From assembly GCA_036676195.1 (NCBI GenBank), contig JAKFDK010000048.1, positions 1 through 45,610 of the forward strand: a stretch of 45,610 bases of DNA. The letters are read 5' to 3'. How positions within the stretch are numbered: position 1 is the stretch's first letter; the number at the start of each line of letters is the position of its first letter. Source of the DNA: JAKFDK01 sp036676195. GTDB lineage: Bacteria; Bacillota; Sulfobacillia; Symbiobacteriales; ZC4RG38. The position numbers and the translations under genes are program-made. Below the pieces are notes generated by a model that was given only the letters and a program-made list of their open reading frames with translations, did no database searches and was not told the origin of the DNA. This document shows, in pieces, positions 8,186-15,618 of this stretch.

Positions 8186-8217
8186 TCGTGCTCCTTCGAC
8201 CACTCGGACACCCTTCC
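8186..8217 (-). pseudogene. Truncated tRNA-Ser copy (5' half)
   Basis: This stretch repeats the first part of the adjacent tRNA-Ser gene: 25 consecutive bases covering the end of the acceptor region, the D arm and the first anticodon-stem strand are identical. The acceptor strand has diverged to GGAAGGG. The copy stops inside the anticodon stem, so anticodon, variable arm and T arm are missing. Similarity continues upstream into the promoter region, which shows that gene and promoter were duplicated in tandem before the 3' part was lost. Confidence 0.85.
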
Positions 8218-8229
8218 GTGCACTTTGGT

Positions 8230-8258
8230 ATTCTACCGGGCCACGGCGGTGGTGTCAA
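8230..8258 (-). promoter_or_regulatory. Duplicated promoter in front of truncated tRNA-Ser
   Basis: TTGACA (8258-8253) and TAGAAT (8235-8230) on the minus strand are 17 bases apart, closer to consensus than the promoter of the intact tRNA. Transcription from here would run through the tRNA fragment into the intact tRNA-Ser gene. Confidence 0.75.
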
Positions 8259-8366
8259 CAGTTATGCACCCGAAGTTTGCCGGCAGCATGACCTTGACAG
8301 TTCCGGCGGCCGGTGGCATGCTGAGATTTAAAGGCATCTAAACTTGTCGTCCCGGGGTGGGGTCAT

Positions 8367-9017
8367 GTGGTCAGTCATGCCATGGAAAACTATATTGCCG
8401 TGATCTGGCGCCTGACACTGCACGGCGGCATGGCCACCACCGGTGAAGTCGCCCGCCGTCTGGGTGTAACGGCCGCTTCCGCTTCATATATGTTCAAAAA
8501 AATGGCCGAGGAAGGCCTTGTCGAGCACAAGGAGTACGCCGGCGTCACCCTGACTGTCCGCGGGGAACGGGCCGCTGCCGGCTACGTGCGCAAGCACCGG
8601 CTGACCGAGCGCTTCCTGGTAGATGTCCTGGGGATTTCCTGGGACCAGGTCGATGCCATCGCCGACCAGATGGAACACTCCCTGCCGGACCTGGTCGTCG
8701 ACCGCCTGTCCGCCATCCTGGGTGATCCGCTCACCTGCCCGCACGGTTACCCGATCCCCGACCGGGATGGGAACCTGCCGGACATTCCCACCCAGCCACT
8801 GGTCGACCTGCCCCCCGGTGCCGGAGGCCTGATCGCGCGGGTCGCCGAACACGACCCCCGCCTGCTCGTATACCTGGCTGAACTGGGGCTGGTACCGGGA
8901 GAGCAGGTCGAAGTCCTGGCCCGGGACCCCCTGGGCGAGACCTATACCATCCGGGTCGCCGGGGTCGAACGCACGGTGGGCACAGGCATTGCCCGGGCCG
9001 TATTTACCCGCATGTAA
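8367..9017 (+). CDS. DtxR/IdeR-family metal-dependent regulator with C-terminal FeoA-like domain
   Basis: A 216-residue DtxR-family repressor, a cytoplasmic sensor of Fe2+ or Mn2+ that controls metal uptake genes. The winged helix (about residues 5-65, MENYIAVIWRL then TGEVARRLGVTAASASYMFKKM) is followed by the dimerisation and metal domain with HSLPDLVVDRLSAILGDP and CPHGYPIP. An SH3/FeoA-like tail (about 145-216) ends the protein. The GTG at 8367 sits behind a G-rich ribosome binding site; the ATG at 8382 is a possible later start. A weak symmetric TTTA-N8-TAAA lies at about 8328-8343 and could be an operator. The mntR gene follows 48 bases later, so the two probably form one unit. No metal transporter lies adjacent. 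Confidence 0.9.
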   Translation: MVSHAMENYIAVIWRLTLHGGMATTGEVARRLGVTAASASYMFKKMAEEGLVEHKEYAGVTLTVRGERAAAGYVRKHRLTERFLVDVLGISWDQVDAIADQMEHSLPDLVVDRLSAILGDPLTCPHGYPIPDRDGNLPDIPTQPLVDLPPGAGGLIARVAEHDPRLLVYLAELGLVPGEQVEVLARDPLGETYTIRVAGVERTVGTGIARAVFTRM

Positions 9018-9065
9018 CCCCTGTGGTAAAGTAGAGGCGCAGGTGTGCCAGGATGGAGGCTGCCC

Positions 9066-9500
9066 ATGACCACTCCGAGCATGGAGGACTACCTGGAAAA
9101 GATTTTCGAACTCATCGGGCAGAAGGGTTATGCCCGTGTCAGCGACATTGCGGAGCAACTGCACCTCCAGCCGTCGTCGGTCACGAAAATGGTCCAGAAG
9201 CTGGCTGAGGCTGGCTATATTAATTATGAGCGCTACCGGATTGTGGTACTGACCGACGCCGGCCGCGTCCTGGGTGAACAGTTGCAGGCCCGCCACCGGA
9301 TGCTGGCGGAATTTCTCCGCCTGCTGGAGGTCCCGGAGGAGACCATCCAGCGCGATGTGGAAGGCATTGAGCATCATGTCAGCCCCATAACCCTGGACCG
9401 GATGCACGAACTGGTCAGCTTTTTTGATGACCACCCCGAAGCCCGAGCCGCCCTGGCCCGGTTCCGGCGCTGCCAGCAGCAGACATCGGCACACTCCTGA
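9066..9500 (+). CDS. mntR: Manganese-responsive regulator MntR
   Basis: The 144-residue product is strikingly like Bacillus MntR, a Mn2+-activated repressor of manganese importers. It begins MTTPSMEDYLEKI, keeps GYARVSDIAE and PSSVTKMVQKLAEAGY of the winged helix, and has DVEGIEHH in the metal domain. The known Mn ligands (Asp8, Glu11, a histidine in RH, and Glu/Glu/His of EGIEHH) are all present. It has no FeoA-like tail, as expected for MntR. I start it at the ATG at 9066, which has GGAGG 6 bases upstream; an upstream in-frame start has no such site. It directly follows another DtxR-family gene, an unusual tandem pair. Transposase debris lies just downstream. Confidence 0.93.
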   Translation: MTTPSMEDYLEKIFELIGQKGYARVSDIAEQLHLQPSSVTKMVQKLAEAGYINYERYRIVVLTDAGRVLGEQLQARHRMLAEFLRLLEVPEETIQRDVEGIEHHVSPITLDRMHELVSFFDDHPEARAALARFRRCQQQTSAHS

Positions 9501-9542
9501 TCGCCCATGCAAACAGGCCTTGCCGCTGGCAAGGGCTCTGGT

Positions 9543-9615
9543 GTTTGGCCATTTCCAAGCACAGAAGGATTCCCTGAAGCCAGGCACTACGCGGTCGGAC
9601 GGCATTTTCCAGGAG
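9543..9615. repeat. Direct repeat copy 1 (transposase-derived)
   Basis: This 73-base block is repeated at 10280-10352 in the same orientation with 11 mismatches and no gaps (about 85% identity by eye). On the minus strand both copies can be read as a decayed transposase C-terminus: RPRSAWLQGILLCLEMAKH here and QPRSAWFYGVLLFLETAKL in the other. Confidence 0.8.
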
Positions 9616-9751
9616 ATCCACCGAACCAGCTCTTCTCTTCCCGGTGGTTCACTTCGATCTTCCACCGGTCAAAATACGCCTGGATGAGGGTATCTTCGCC
9701 AGCCATTCCTGCATGGGTGAGACGTTTTCTCATAACTGGCCAAACGATAGA

Positions 9752-9795
9752 AGCACGAATCCACCGGCGCCCCAGGGCGCCGGTGGATTCGTGCT
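9752..9795. repeat. Perfect 21-bp inverted repeat with 2-base loop
   Basis: AGCACGAATCCACCGGCGCCC (9752-9772) is the exact complement of 9775-9795, separated by CA. There is no adjacent T-run on either strand, so it is not a standard terminator. It sits at the edge of transposase debris and could be two abutted transposon ends or a small palindromic element. Confidence 0.85.
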
Positions 9796-9824
9796 CGCGT
9801 TTGTGACGAAACATTTCCAGAAAA

Positions 9825-9974
9825 CTAATGCCTGTTGTGCAGAAGGGGGACCAGGCCGATCAGACCTAGCAGACCCAGAGTGACCAGTTTTCCTGTAAGA
9901 AAGGTGACGACTATCACAGCCAATGCCCAAATGACGGCAAGTCCTAGCCAGAAGGAGCTTTTCCTTGGTGCCAT
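9825..9974 (-). CDS. Small hydrophobic protein, possible single-pass membrane peptide
   Basis: A 49-residue frame starting MAPRKSSFWLGLAVIWALA and ending LLHNRH. It has a basic N-terminus and a membrane helix of about 20 residues, followed by a second leucine-rich hydrophobic stretch (KLVTLGLLGLIGLVPLL). I do not recognise a family. The sequence upstream on the same strand (9983-10110) encodes another hydrophobic segment (AAAGLETAVIGFAAAAGVIT), whose frame would have to shift once to end just before this start. The pair may therefore be the remains of a small two-gene membrane set stranded between the two transposase-derived repeats. No strong ribosome binding site is visible. Confidence 0.35.
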   Translation of the reverse strand: MAPRKSSFWLGLAVIWALAVIVVTFLTGKLVTLGLLGLIGLVPLLHNRH

Positions 9975-10279
9975 GGTAAGATTCACCGCTTGATTGCGGG
10001 GAACAAAGGGCTACACCGATGGCGGGGGCCAATGTGATTACTCCAGCGGCAGCAGCGAATCCGATAACGGCCGTTTCCAGACCTGCCGCAGCCGACATTC
10101 CGTCCAACATCTTCCAGGGGCTGGAGCTCCCGCAACCACCGCTCCTGAAACCCCCCTGTCTCCCGCTGTTAACAGGCGATTCGTGCTTTCTAATTGAAAT
10201 CCCTGGCAGAAAACGGCGAATTGGAATTTTAGCCCTATAGGTAAGAGCGCCGCTCTCAACGAAGGAGCGGCGCCCAGGA

Positions 10280-10352
10280 GTTTGGCCGTTTCCAAAAACA
10301 GAAGGACCCCGTAAAACCAGGCACTACGCGGTTGAACGACATTTTCCAGGAG
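10280..10352. repeat. Direct repeat copy 2 (transposase-derived)
   Basis: The partner of the block at 9543-9615: same length, same orientation, 11 mismatches. It lies just past the 3' end of the BusR-like gene. The two copies bracket about 660 bases that hold the 21-bp hairpin and the small hydrophobic frames. Confidence 0.8.
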
Positions 10353-10418
10353 GTTAGCTTCCGGGATGGGCGGTTTGCGCCATTTCGGCAGTGGAAGGTA
10401 GCAGACGGTGCGCTTGCC

Positions 10419-11069
10419 CTACACTTCCACGCCCAGGGGTGGTTCAGTGACCTCCACGATGCGTTCCAGCCGTTCCCGGGCCGCGTCGGGCCCCACCACC
10501 ATGAGCAAGTCGCCGGCCTGCAGCACAAAGTCCGGACCGGGGGAGAAATGCTCCTCGCCGCTGCGGATCACGGCAATCACGGTCGCTCCGGTCTGGTTGC
10601 GCAGACGGGCCGAAGCCAGGGTCTGCCGGACACACCAGGAACCGGCCGGCACCTCGACCTCTTCTACCCGCCGGGCCGCCGCCAGGGCCCGCCCGGCCAG
10701 GGCGGCCAGCTTGATGCCGACCTCTTCAACCCGGTGGTCCAGTTCGCGCCGGCGGGCCAGCAGATCCGACAGTTCCTCCTGCATGGCCACGATGGCGCTG
10801 CGGGTCTGCAGGCCCTCCAGGTAGTCGGCCGCCAACTGCCGGGAAACTACCCGGATCCCGCTCCCTGGAATGGCCCGGACAATACCCCGGTCATGGAGGA
10901 TGGCTATAGCACGGCGGATCGTCTCCGGCGAGACCTTGTAGGTCCCAGCCAGATGCGAGCGGCCAAGGAGGCGGTCACCCTCCCGAAATTCCCGGGAGAT
11001 GATCTTTCGGGCGATGTCGACGGCGATTTCTTCGTAGCGTGAGCTGACACTCCGCTCGCGTTTGGCCAC
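10419..11069 (-). CDS. BusR-like GntR + RCK_C transcriptional regulator
   Basis: A 216-residue protein with three parts. An N-terminal GntR winged helix (about residues 8-78) contains GRSHLAGTYKVSPETIRRAI. A coiled coil (about 88-120) contains EELSDLLARRRELDHRVEEV. A C-terminal RCK_C/TrkA_C domain (about 135-215) ends FVLQAGDLLMVVGP. This is the architecture of BusR, a c-di-AMP-binding repressor of osmolyte uptake in Streptococcus and Lactococcus; c-di-AMP binding here is inferred from architecture only. The GTG start at 11069 has AAGGAG about 8 bases upstream. It has its own promoter (11125-11153) and lies 109 bases downstream of a Ca2+/H+ antiporter gene in the same orientation, which suggests control of cation homeostasis. 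Confidence 0.87.
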   Translation of the reverse strand: MAKRERSVSSRYEEIAVDIARKIISREFREGDRLLGRSHLAGTYKVSPETIRRAIAILHDRGIVRAIPGSGIRVVSRQLAADYLEGLQTRSAIVAMQEELSDLLARRRELDHRVEEVGIKLAALAGRALAAARRVEEVEVPAGSWCVRQTLASARLRNQTGATVIAVIRSGEEHFSPGPDFVLQAGDLLMVVGPDAARERLERIVEVTEPPLGVEV

Positions 11070-11124
11070 ACTGACACTCCTTCTTGCCGCTGCACCCGGT
11101 ACGCAAAAGCGTGCCTAAAATCCC

Positions 11125-11153
11125 CCTATATCCTACATGACGCAGGCCGTCAA
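11125..11153 (-). promoter_or_regulatory. Sigma-A promoter of the BusR-like gene
   Basis: On the minus strand TTGACG (11153-11148) and TATAGG (11130-11125) are 17 bases apart. The predicted start lies about 50 bases before the GTG. The regulator can therefore be expressed independently of the antiporter gene upstream. Confidence 0.75.
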
Positions 11154-11178
11154 CGCAAGCCGGGACTGGCAGCGGGCC

Positions 11179-12234
11179 TTAATGTCCGGCCGGGATAAAG
11201 TAAAAGGCGGTGGCGATAATCACATAGGCACCCAGCAACAGGATCCCCTCCAGCCAGTTGGTTTCACCGTCGCGGGTAATCTGGTTCACGATCAGGACCG
11301 AGATCAGCACTGACACCAGCTCCGCCGGAATGAACTCCAGCGACATCGGGTGGCCGAGCCACCAGGACACCAGCACGGCCACCGGGGCCACCAGCATGGC
11401 AATCTGGGTGGTGGAGCCCACAGCAATTTCCACCGCCACGTCAAATCGGTTCTGCATGGCCATCAGAATGGCACTGGAGTGCTCGGCCGCGTTGCCGACC
11501 AGTGCCACCACCACCACACCCACGAACAGTTCCGACCAGCCCAGTGTTTCCAGCACCGGCTCAATGGCGCCGACCAGCACCTCGGACATGAGCACCACCA
11601 GCAGCGTGGCTCCGGCCAGGGTCAGAAACGACCGGGACCTGGACCATTCCGGCTGTTCGCTGTGTCCGCCGGCGGTGTGGAACAGGTGGGCATGGGTGCG
11701 GAAACTGAAGATCAGACTGGCCACATAGGTGCCAAGCAGAATCAGGGCAGCCACCAGACTCAGATTAGCCATGTGCGGATCCGAAATGGCCGGTTGGCTA
11801 TGGTGGAAGATCGCCGGCACCACCAGGGCGGTAATGGTCATGAACATCAGGCTGGCATTAAAACGGGCCAGATTGCGGTTAAAGTGTTGCTCCCGGTACT
11901 TGAGCCCGCCGGCCAGGGCAGCAGCACCCAGCACCAGCAGGGCGTTACCAAGGATTGAGCCGGTGATGCTGGCCTTGACCACCTCGTACAGGCCCTGGCG
12001 CATGGCCAGGATGACAATAATCAGTTCAGCGGCGTTGCCAAAGGTGCCGTTCAGAAAGCCGCCAATGCGCGGCCCGCTATGGACGGCCACCTGTTCGGTG
12101 GCACGGCCCATCCAGGCGGCCAGCCGCAGCACGGCCAGGGCGGAGGCCACGAAGGCAATCATCGGGCTATGGGCGAAGTATTCTGCCCAGAGGGCTACCG
12201 GAATCGCCAGCAACAGGAGATCCCCATAGGTCAT
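11179..12234 (-). CDS. CaxA-type Ca2+/H+ antiporter
   Basis: A 351-residue polytopic membrane protein of the Ca2+/cation antiporter superfamily, which exports Ca2+ in exchange for protons. Both alpha-repeat motifs are clear: GGFLNGTFGNAAELIIVILA near residues 58-77 and VVALVGNAAEHSSAILMAM near 246-264, each carrying the GNAxE core that binds the cation. About ten to eleven hydrophobic segments are visible, with a histidine-rich cytoplasmic linker between the two halves (HAHLFHTAGGHSE). Length is normal for bacterial CaxA proteins. The BusR-like regulator lies directly downstream and may control it. No upstream partner gene is cotranscribed. Confidence 0.92.
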   Translation of the reverse strand: MTYGDLLLLAIPVALWAEYFAHSPMIAFVASALAVLRLAAWMGRATEQVAVHSGPRIGGFLNGTFGNAAELIIVILAMRQGLYEVVKASITGSILGNALLVLGAAALAGGLKYREQHFNRNLARFNASLMFMTITALVVPAIFHHSQPAISDPHMANLSLVAALILLGTYVASLIFSFRTHAHLFHTAGGHSEQPEWSRSRSFLTLAGATLLVVLMSEVLVGAIEPVLETLGWSELFVGVVVVALVGNAAEHSSAILMAMQNRFDVAVEIAVGSTTQIAMLVAPVAVLVSWWLGHPMSLEFIPAELVSVLISVLIVNQITRDGETNWLEGILLLGAYVIIATAFYFIPAGH

Positions 12235-12360
12235 CGCTCATCTCTCCGATTCAGTGTGAGTTTTCGGCAACCACCCGGGTTGGCCGTGGTGACTTCCGTC
12301 ACGGCTTGGGGGCTTTGTTCCAGGGTATCCTGAAAGCGCAGTAAGGGAGGGCATGAACTC

Positions 12361-12678
12361 ATGGAGCCCACGATTCACCGCCTCACCGAGGCCAAGCCAA
12401 CCGGGTCCCCGCCTGTGTTGAAGGAAGAACTGTACAGGGCCGGCCACCACGACTTTAATGTGGTCAGGGTAGAGCCTGGCGTCGGCAAGCCGCCCCACCC
12501 CCATGATGCCGGCGACAGCTTCATGCTGGTGCTGTCCGGCCTGCTGAACCTGCAGGTAGACGGCAAGATGTATCCGCTGAATCCGGGTGAACTGGCCGTC
12601 ATCCCCAAGGGCGCCGTCCGCGGCTTCAACGCCGGCCCCGACGGTGCCACCTTCTTCGCCGCCCACCTGAAGGACTAG
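12361..12678 (+). CDS. Small cupin-domain protein
   Basis: A 105-residue single-domain cupin. The two beta-barrel motifs are recognisable: PPHPHDAGDSFMLVLSG (first histidines and acidic residue) and PLNPGELAVIPKGAVRGFNAG (second motif, without an obvious metal histidine). The first motif keeps HPH but the second ends in GFN, so metal binding may be weak. The ATG at 12361 has GGGAGGG about 9 bases upstream. It is divergent from the antiporter gene and 200 bases ahead of the FAD oxidase. The function of such stand-alone cupins cannot be read from sequence. Confidence 0.85.
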   Translation: MEPTIHRLTEAKPTGSPPVLKEELYRAGHHDFNVVRVEPGVGKPPHPHDAGDSFMLVLSGLLNLQVDGKMYPLNPGELAVIPKGAVRGFNAGPDGATFFAAHLKD

Positions 12679-12832
12679 CCCTCGGTCAGGCGTCTCGGGT
12701 TCGACAAGTGAGCCAACCACAGGCAGCGGTGCGCCCGGACAGCCGGCGCTCGGCTGCCTCTTGCTGTGTCCGCACTGCCCCCGGCCCCGTGATGCCGGTC
12801 ACCGTAAAAACCTGACCGCTGTCACCGCCCAA

Positions 12833-12874
12833 CCCAGACCATTCCAGGTAAAATTGACAACATAATGGTCTGGG
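12833..12874. promoter_or_regulatory. 11-bp perfect inverted repeat overlapping the FAD-oxidase translation start region
   Basis: CCCAGACCATT (12833-12843) and AATGGTCTGGG (12864-12874) are exact complements with 20 bases between them. Centres are 31 bp apart, about three helical turns. The right arm covers the first possible ATG (12865) and the first bases of the GGGAGG ribosome binding site, and the spacer holds TTGACA. It could be a regulator operator or an RNA hairpin that hides the ribosome binding site. Confidence 0.6.
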
Positions 12875-12885
12875 AGGCGGAAAGA

Positions 12886-14088
12886 TTGCAAGAATCGCTC
12901 GGGAATTATGCAGCCATCGTTGTTGGTGCCGGGATTGTAGGTACAAGTGTTGCCTACCACCTGGCCCGACGTGGGATCACGAACATCCTGCTGTTAGATA
13001 AAGAAGGGGTCGGCGGCGGCGCCACCGGCCGATCAGGCGGCATTGCCCGCACCCATTTCCCCAATCCGGCCATGGTTGGACTCACCCAGGGGAGCGCCAG
13101 GGCATACGCCCGGTTTTTTCAGGATATGGGCGAACCCATTGGCTACGAGCGCAATGGTGCCATCATGCTGATTCCGCCCAGCCAGGTGGCTTCGGCGCAG
13201 AACATTGCCAAAGTCCAGGAGGCCGGCGGGGGCACTGTCACGTTGCTGAGCCTGGCGGAAGTGGCCCAACTGGTACCGGGCGCGGACCTGAACGGCATCA
13301 GTGCGGCCGTGTATGACCAGGATGCCGGCCATGCCGATGCCTATCGCGTAGCCACGGCATTCTCTGACGCCGCCCGCCACCTGGGGGTCACGCTGCGGAT
13401 CGGCGTGGGGGTCACCGGGCTCATTCAGGAATGCGGCCGGACCGCCGGCGTGCAGACAGAGAAGGGCGAGGCCCGGGCACCGGTGGTTATTAACACGACC
13501 GGCGCCTGGGGTGGGCAACTGGCGGCCATGGCCGGCCTGAACCTGCCGGTGCGGCCGGCCCTGCGGCGGGTGGCCCTGATCGTGCCCGAGGGCGATTACA
13601 GCCCCGACAGCCCGTCGGTCTATGACCTGGACACCCTCACCTACTGGCGGCCGGAGGGCATGCAAATGATGATGCTCGGCGGTGGCAGTCAGGAAATCAC
13701 CGAAGTGCTGCAGGCCGACGCCGACCCGGACGATCCGCCCGGCTGGGCCGACGAAGAGTTTGTCATGGCGGCCATTGAGGGCCTGACCAAGCGGCTGCCC
13801 AAACAGGACGGCGCTGCTGTGGGTGGCTCCTGGGCCGGTGTGGACGGGACCACGCCCGACTTCCTGCCCGTGCTGGGCGCGGCGCCGGAACTGCCGGGAC
13901 TTTACCATGCCTGCGGCATGAGCGGCCACGGCTTCAAGCTGGCCCCAGCGGTGGGCGAGGCGATCGCTGAACTGGTGGTCACCGGCTCCTGCACCACCTA
14001 CGACCTGGCGCCGTTCGCCCCGGGTCGCTTCGCCGGCGGGAACATCAAGGCCGAAGCCCCGGCCTATGGCGCGGCGATTCTGCCTTAG
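12886..14088 (+). CDS. FAD-dependent oxidoreductase, DAO family (sarcosine/glycine oxidase-like)
   Basis: About 400 residues of the D-amino-acid oxidase fold, which oxidises secondary amines or amino acids using FAD. The N-terminal dinucleotide motif is IVVGAGIVGTSVAYHLA followed by LLLDKEGVGGGATGRSGG. The C-terminal substrate-domain signature (PDFLPVLGAAPELPGLYHACGMSGHG in part, then KLAPAVGEAIAELV) is intact. I place the start at the TTG at 12886 because GGGAGG lies 8 bases upstream; the ATG at 12865 would leave no ribosome binding site and lies in an inverted repeat. It is monocistronic on the plus strand. The exact substrate is unknown; no soxB partner subunits are nearby. Confidence 0.88.
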   Translation: MQESLGNYAAIVVGAGIVGTSVAYHLARRGITNILLLDKEGVGGGATGRSGGIARTHFPNPAMVGLTQGSARAYARFFQDMGEPIGYERNGAIMLIPPSQVASAQNIAKVQEAGGGTVTLLSLAEVAQLVPGADLNGISAAVYDQDAGHADAYRVATAFSDAARHLGVTLRIGVGVTGLIQECGRTAGVQTEKGEARAPVVINTTGAWGGQLAAMAGLNLPVRPALRRVALIVPEGDYSPDSPSVYDLDTLTYWRPEGMQMMMLGGGSQEITEVLQADADPDDPPGWADEEFVMAAIEGLTKRLPKQDGAAVGGSWAGVDGTTPDFLPVLGAAPELPGLYHACGMSGHGFKLAPAVGEAIAELVVTGSCTTYDLAPFAPGRFAGGNIKAEAPAYGAAILP

Positions 14089-14116
14089 CTCTGAGAACTA
14101 CGGGCCCATCAACAGA

Positions 14117-14518
14117 TCAGACCCACTGAATCAGGTACACAACGTTGCCGGCCGGGTCCCGGAACCCGCCCATGCGCAGGCCAGAGTTGGTATCTGTACA
14201 GGGCTCCAGGATCACCGGGCCACCCCGGTCGCGGACAGCGGCAAAGGACTCGTCGACGTTATCCACCAGGAAGGAAAGGTGATCCATCCCCATGGGGTTA
14301 GCGGCCAGGTCGATGCCGGGGGGGTCAACTCGGGGCGTGGTGTTGCCCGTCTCGAACAGGAACAGGTACGGGCCGGTCTCGGTCGTACCCACCGATGCCC
14401 CCGGCAGCGGCCCGTCGTACGACCTGAGCAGGGTCAGACCGATCTGATCCACGTAAAACTTCAGGGCCTGCTGCAGGTTCGGTACGGCTACCCCCACGTT
14501 GTCAAAGCGCTGAATCAA
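14117..14518 (-). CDS. VOC (glyoxalase/bleomycin-resistance/dioxygenase) family protein
   Basis: A 133-residue single VOC module made of two beta-alpha-beta-beta-beta repeats. The N-terminal half opens with FDNVGVAVPNLQQALKFYVD and the second with GMDHLSFLVDNVDESFAAVRDRG, ending FRDPAGNVVYLIQW. The second-half histidine (MDH) and a glutamate position typical of metal sites are present, while the first-half histidine is replaced (VGV), so the metal site may be incomplete. It begins with TTG at 14518, 1 base after the MBL-hydrolase stop, with GGGAGTG as ribosome binding site, so the two are cotranscribed. Members include methylmalonyl-CoA epimerase and glyoxalase I; I cannot choose between them. 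Confidence 0.85.
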   Translation of the reverse strand: MIQRFDNVGVAVPNLQQALKFYVDQIGLTLLRSYDGPLPGASVGTTETGPYLFLFETGNTTPRVDPPGIDLAANPMGMDHLSFLVDNVDESFAAVRDRGGPVILEPCTDTNSGLRMGGFRDPAGNVVYLIQWV

Positions 14519-14519
14519 C

Positions 14520-15545
14520 TTAGATCACTCCCTGGAAAACACGAGTATATTCGTGGCTGGGTACCCCATAGCGGCGTACGCCGGCCTCGTCCTCCCAACT
14601 GACCAACCCGTCCCGCCGGGTCAGGTATTCCAGGTGTGAAGCAGACTCGCCGGTGGCAAACCGGATCCGATAAGAATCCTCTTGCGGACCAAACAGAACC
14701 TGACTGACGTCGCGGGCCGAGGCGCCGGCCGGTCCGGCCGCCGCCACCGCCGCCCGGGCAGCGGCAATCCGTTCAGCGTGGTGGGCCTGTACTTCCCTGA
14801 CCCGACCGGCCAGGTCGCGGATCGGTTCCCGGTGCCCGGTCAATACCAGGTCGGCGGGAAAGCGGGTGACCTTTTGCAGGGATTCCAGGTAACTGCCCAG
14901 GGGGTCGGGGTCACAGCCAGGCCACAGAGAAATGACCGGGGTGATGGTCGCCAGAATCATGTCGTTACCCAAAAGCAGGCGTTCAGCCTCATTCCATAGC
15001 ACCAAAAGACCGTCGCTATGGCCCGGCAGGCAGAATGCCTGCCAGTGCCGGCCTCCCAGCACCAATTCCGCTTCGTCGGCCACCGGTGTCACCTTGGGCT
15101 GGGGCTGAACGCGGCCACTGTCTTCGACCCATTCGTCCCACAGAAGCTGGCGTTCCTTCGGCAGGCAACCCTGAGCGTGCACCATGGTGTCGCCGGCTTC
15201 CCAGGCCCGCTGGGACAGGCCCCACAGCCGTTCAGCCAGTTCCGCCTCCCGGGCACCCATGAGCACTGGTGCACCCAGCCACTGCTGGAGCCAGCCGGCG
15301 GCACCGTAGTGGTCCAGGTGCAGGTGGGTGACAAAAATCGCCTCCACATCGCCCGGACCAAACCCCAGTTCGTCGGCCACCTGGCGCCAGGTGGCCTCGG
15401 TGTGCGCATCGTGGAGGCCGCAGTCCACCAGCGTCCAGCCGTGGGGACCCTTGAGGGCATAGGCGTTCAAATATCGCAGCGGTACCGGGATGGGCATCTG
15501 TATGCGGTAGAGTCCGGGTCGAATGGCTGTAATGAGTTCTGGCAT
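14520..15545 (-). CDS. MBL-fold metallo-hydrolase with C-terminal winged-helix-like domain
   Basis: A 341-residue metallo-beta-lactamase-fold hydrolase. The Zn-binding signature HLHLDHYGAAGWLQ is near residue 85, with CLPGHSDG near 195 and LTGHREP near 255 as later ligands. A C-terminal region (about 275-341) has YRIRFATGESASHLEYLTRRDGL, a short winged-helix-like module often found in LACTB2-like hydrolases. I choose the ATG at 15545 (MPELITAIRPGLYRI), preceded by GGAGG at 10 bases; 16 further upstream residues are possible but unlike the family. It is cotranscribed with the VOC gene. Likely a thioesterase or hydrolase; the substrate is unknown. Confidence 0.88.
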   Translation of the reverse strand: MPELITAIRPGLYRIQMPIPVPLRYLNAYALKGPHGWTLVDCGLHDAHTEATWRQVADELGFGPGDVEAIFVTHLHLDHYGAAGWLQQWLGAPVLMGAREAELAERLWGLSQRAWEAGDTMVHAQGCLPKERQLLWDEWVEDSGRVQPQPKVTPVADEAELVLGGRHWQAFCLPGHSDGLLVLWNEAERLLLGNDMILATITPVISLWPGCDPDPLGSYLESLQKVTRFPADLVLTGHREPIRDLAGRVREVQAHHAERIAAARAAVAAAGPAGASARDVSQVLFGPQEDSYRIRFATGESASHLEYLTRRDGLVSWEDEAGVRRYGVPSHEYTRVFQGVI

Positions 15546-15618
15546 GCAGGCAATTCCTCCGTGTTTCGGCTTGAAAAACGAAAAGCCCGGCAACGGCGCC
15601 GAACTTTCTCATTGTGAA

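Larger units (their letters stand above)
9520..9815 (-). pseudogene. Decayed IS4/IS701-like transposase fragment
   Basis: The minus strand encodes AGMAGEDTLIQAYFDRWK and then IEVNHREEKSWFG, the C-terminal part of a DDE transposase. The EVNHREEK block resembles the region around the last catalytic glutamate in IS4/IS701-type enzymes. After WFG the frame shifts and continues in another frame with PRSAWLQGILLCLEMAKH. Neither a full N-terminal catalytic region nor clear terminal repeats are present, so this is a remnant and not a mobile element. A strong hairpin overlaps its 5' side. Confidence 0.75.

Noticed and set aside
8484..9665. 393-residue minus-strand frame opposite the DtxR-family genes
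   Set aside because: It is antisense to two clearly real genes and only its first part picks up transposase debris in the wrong frame.
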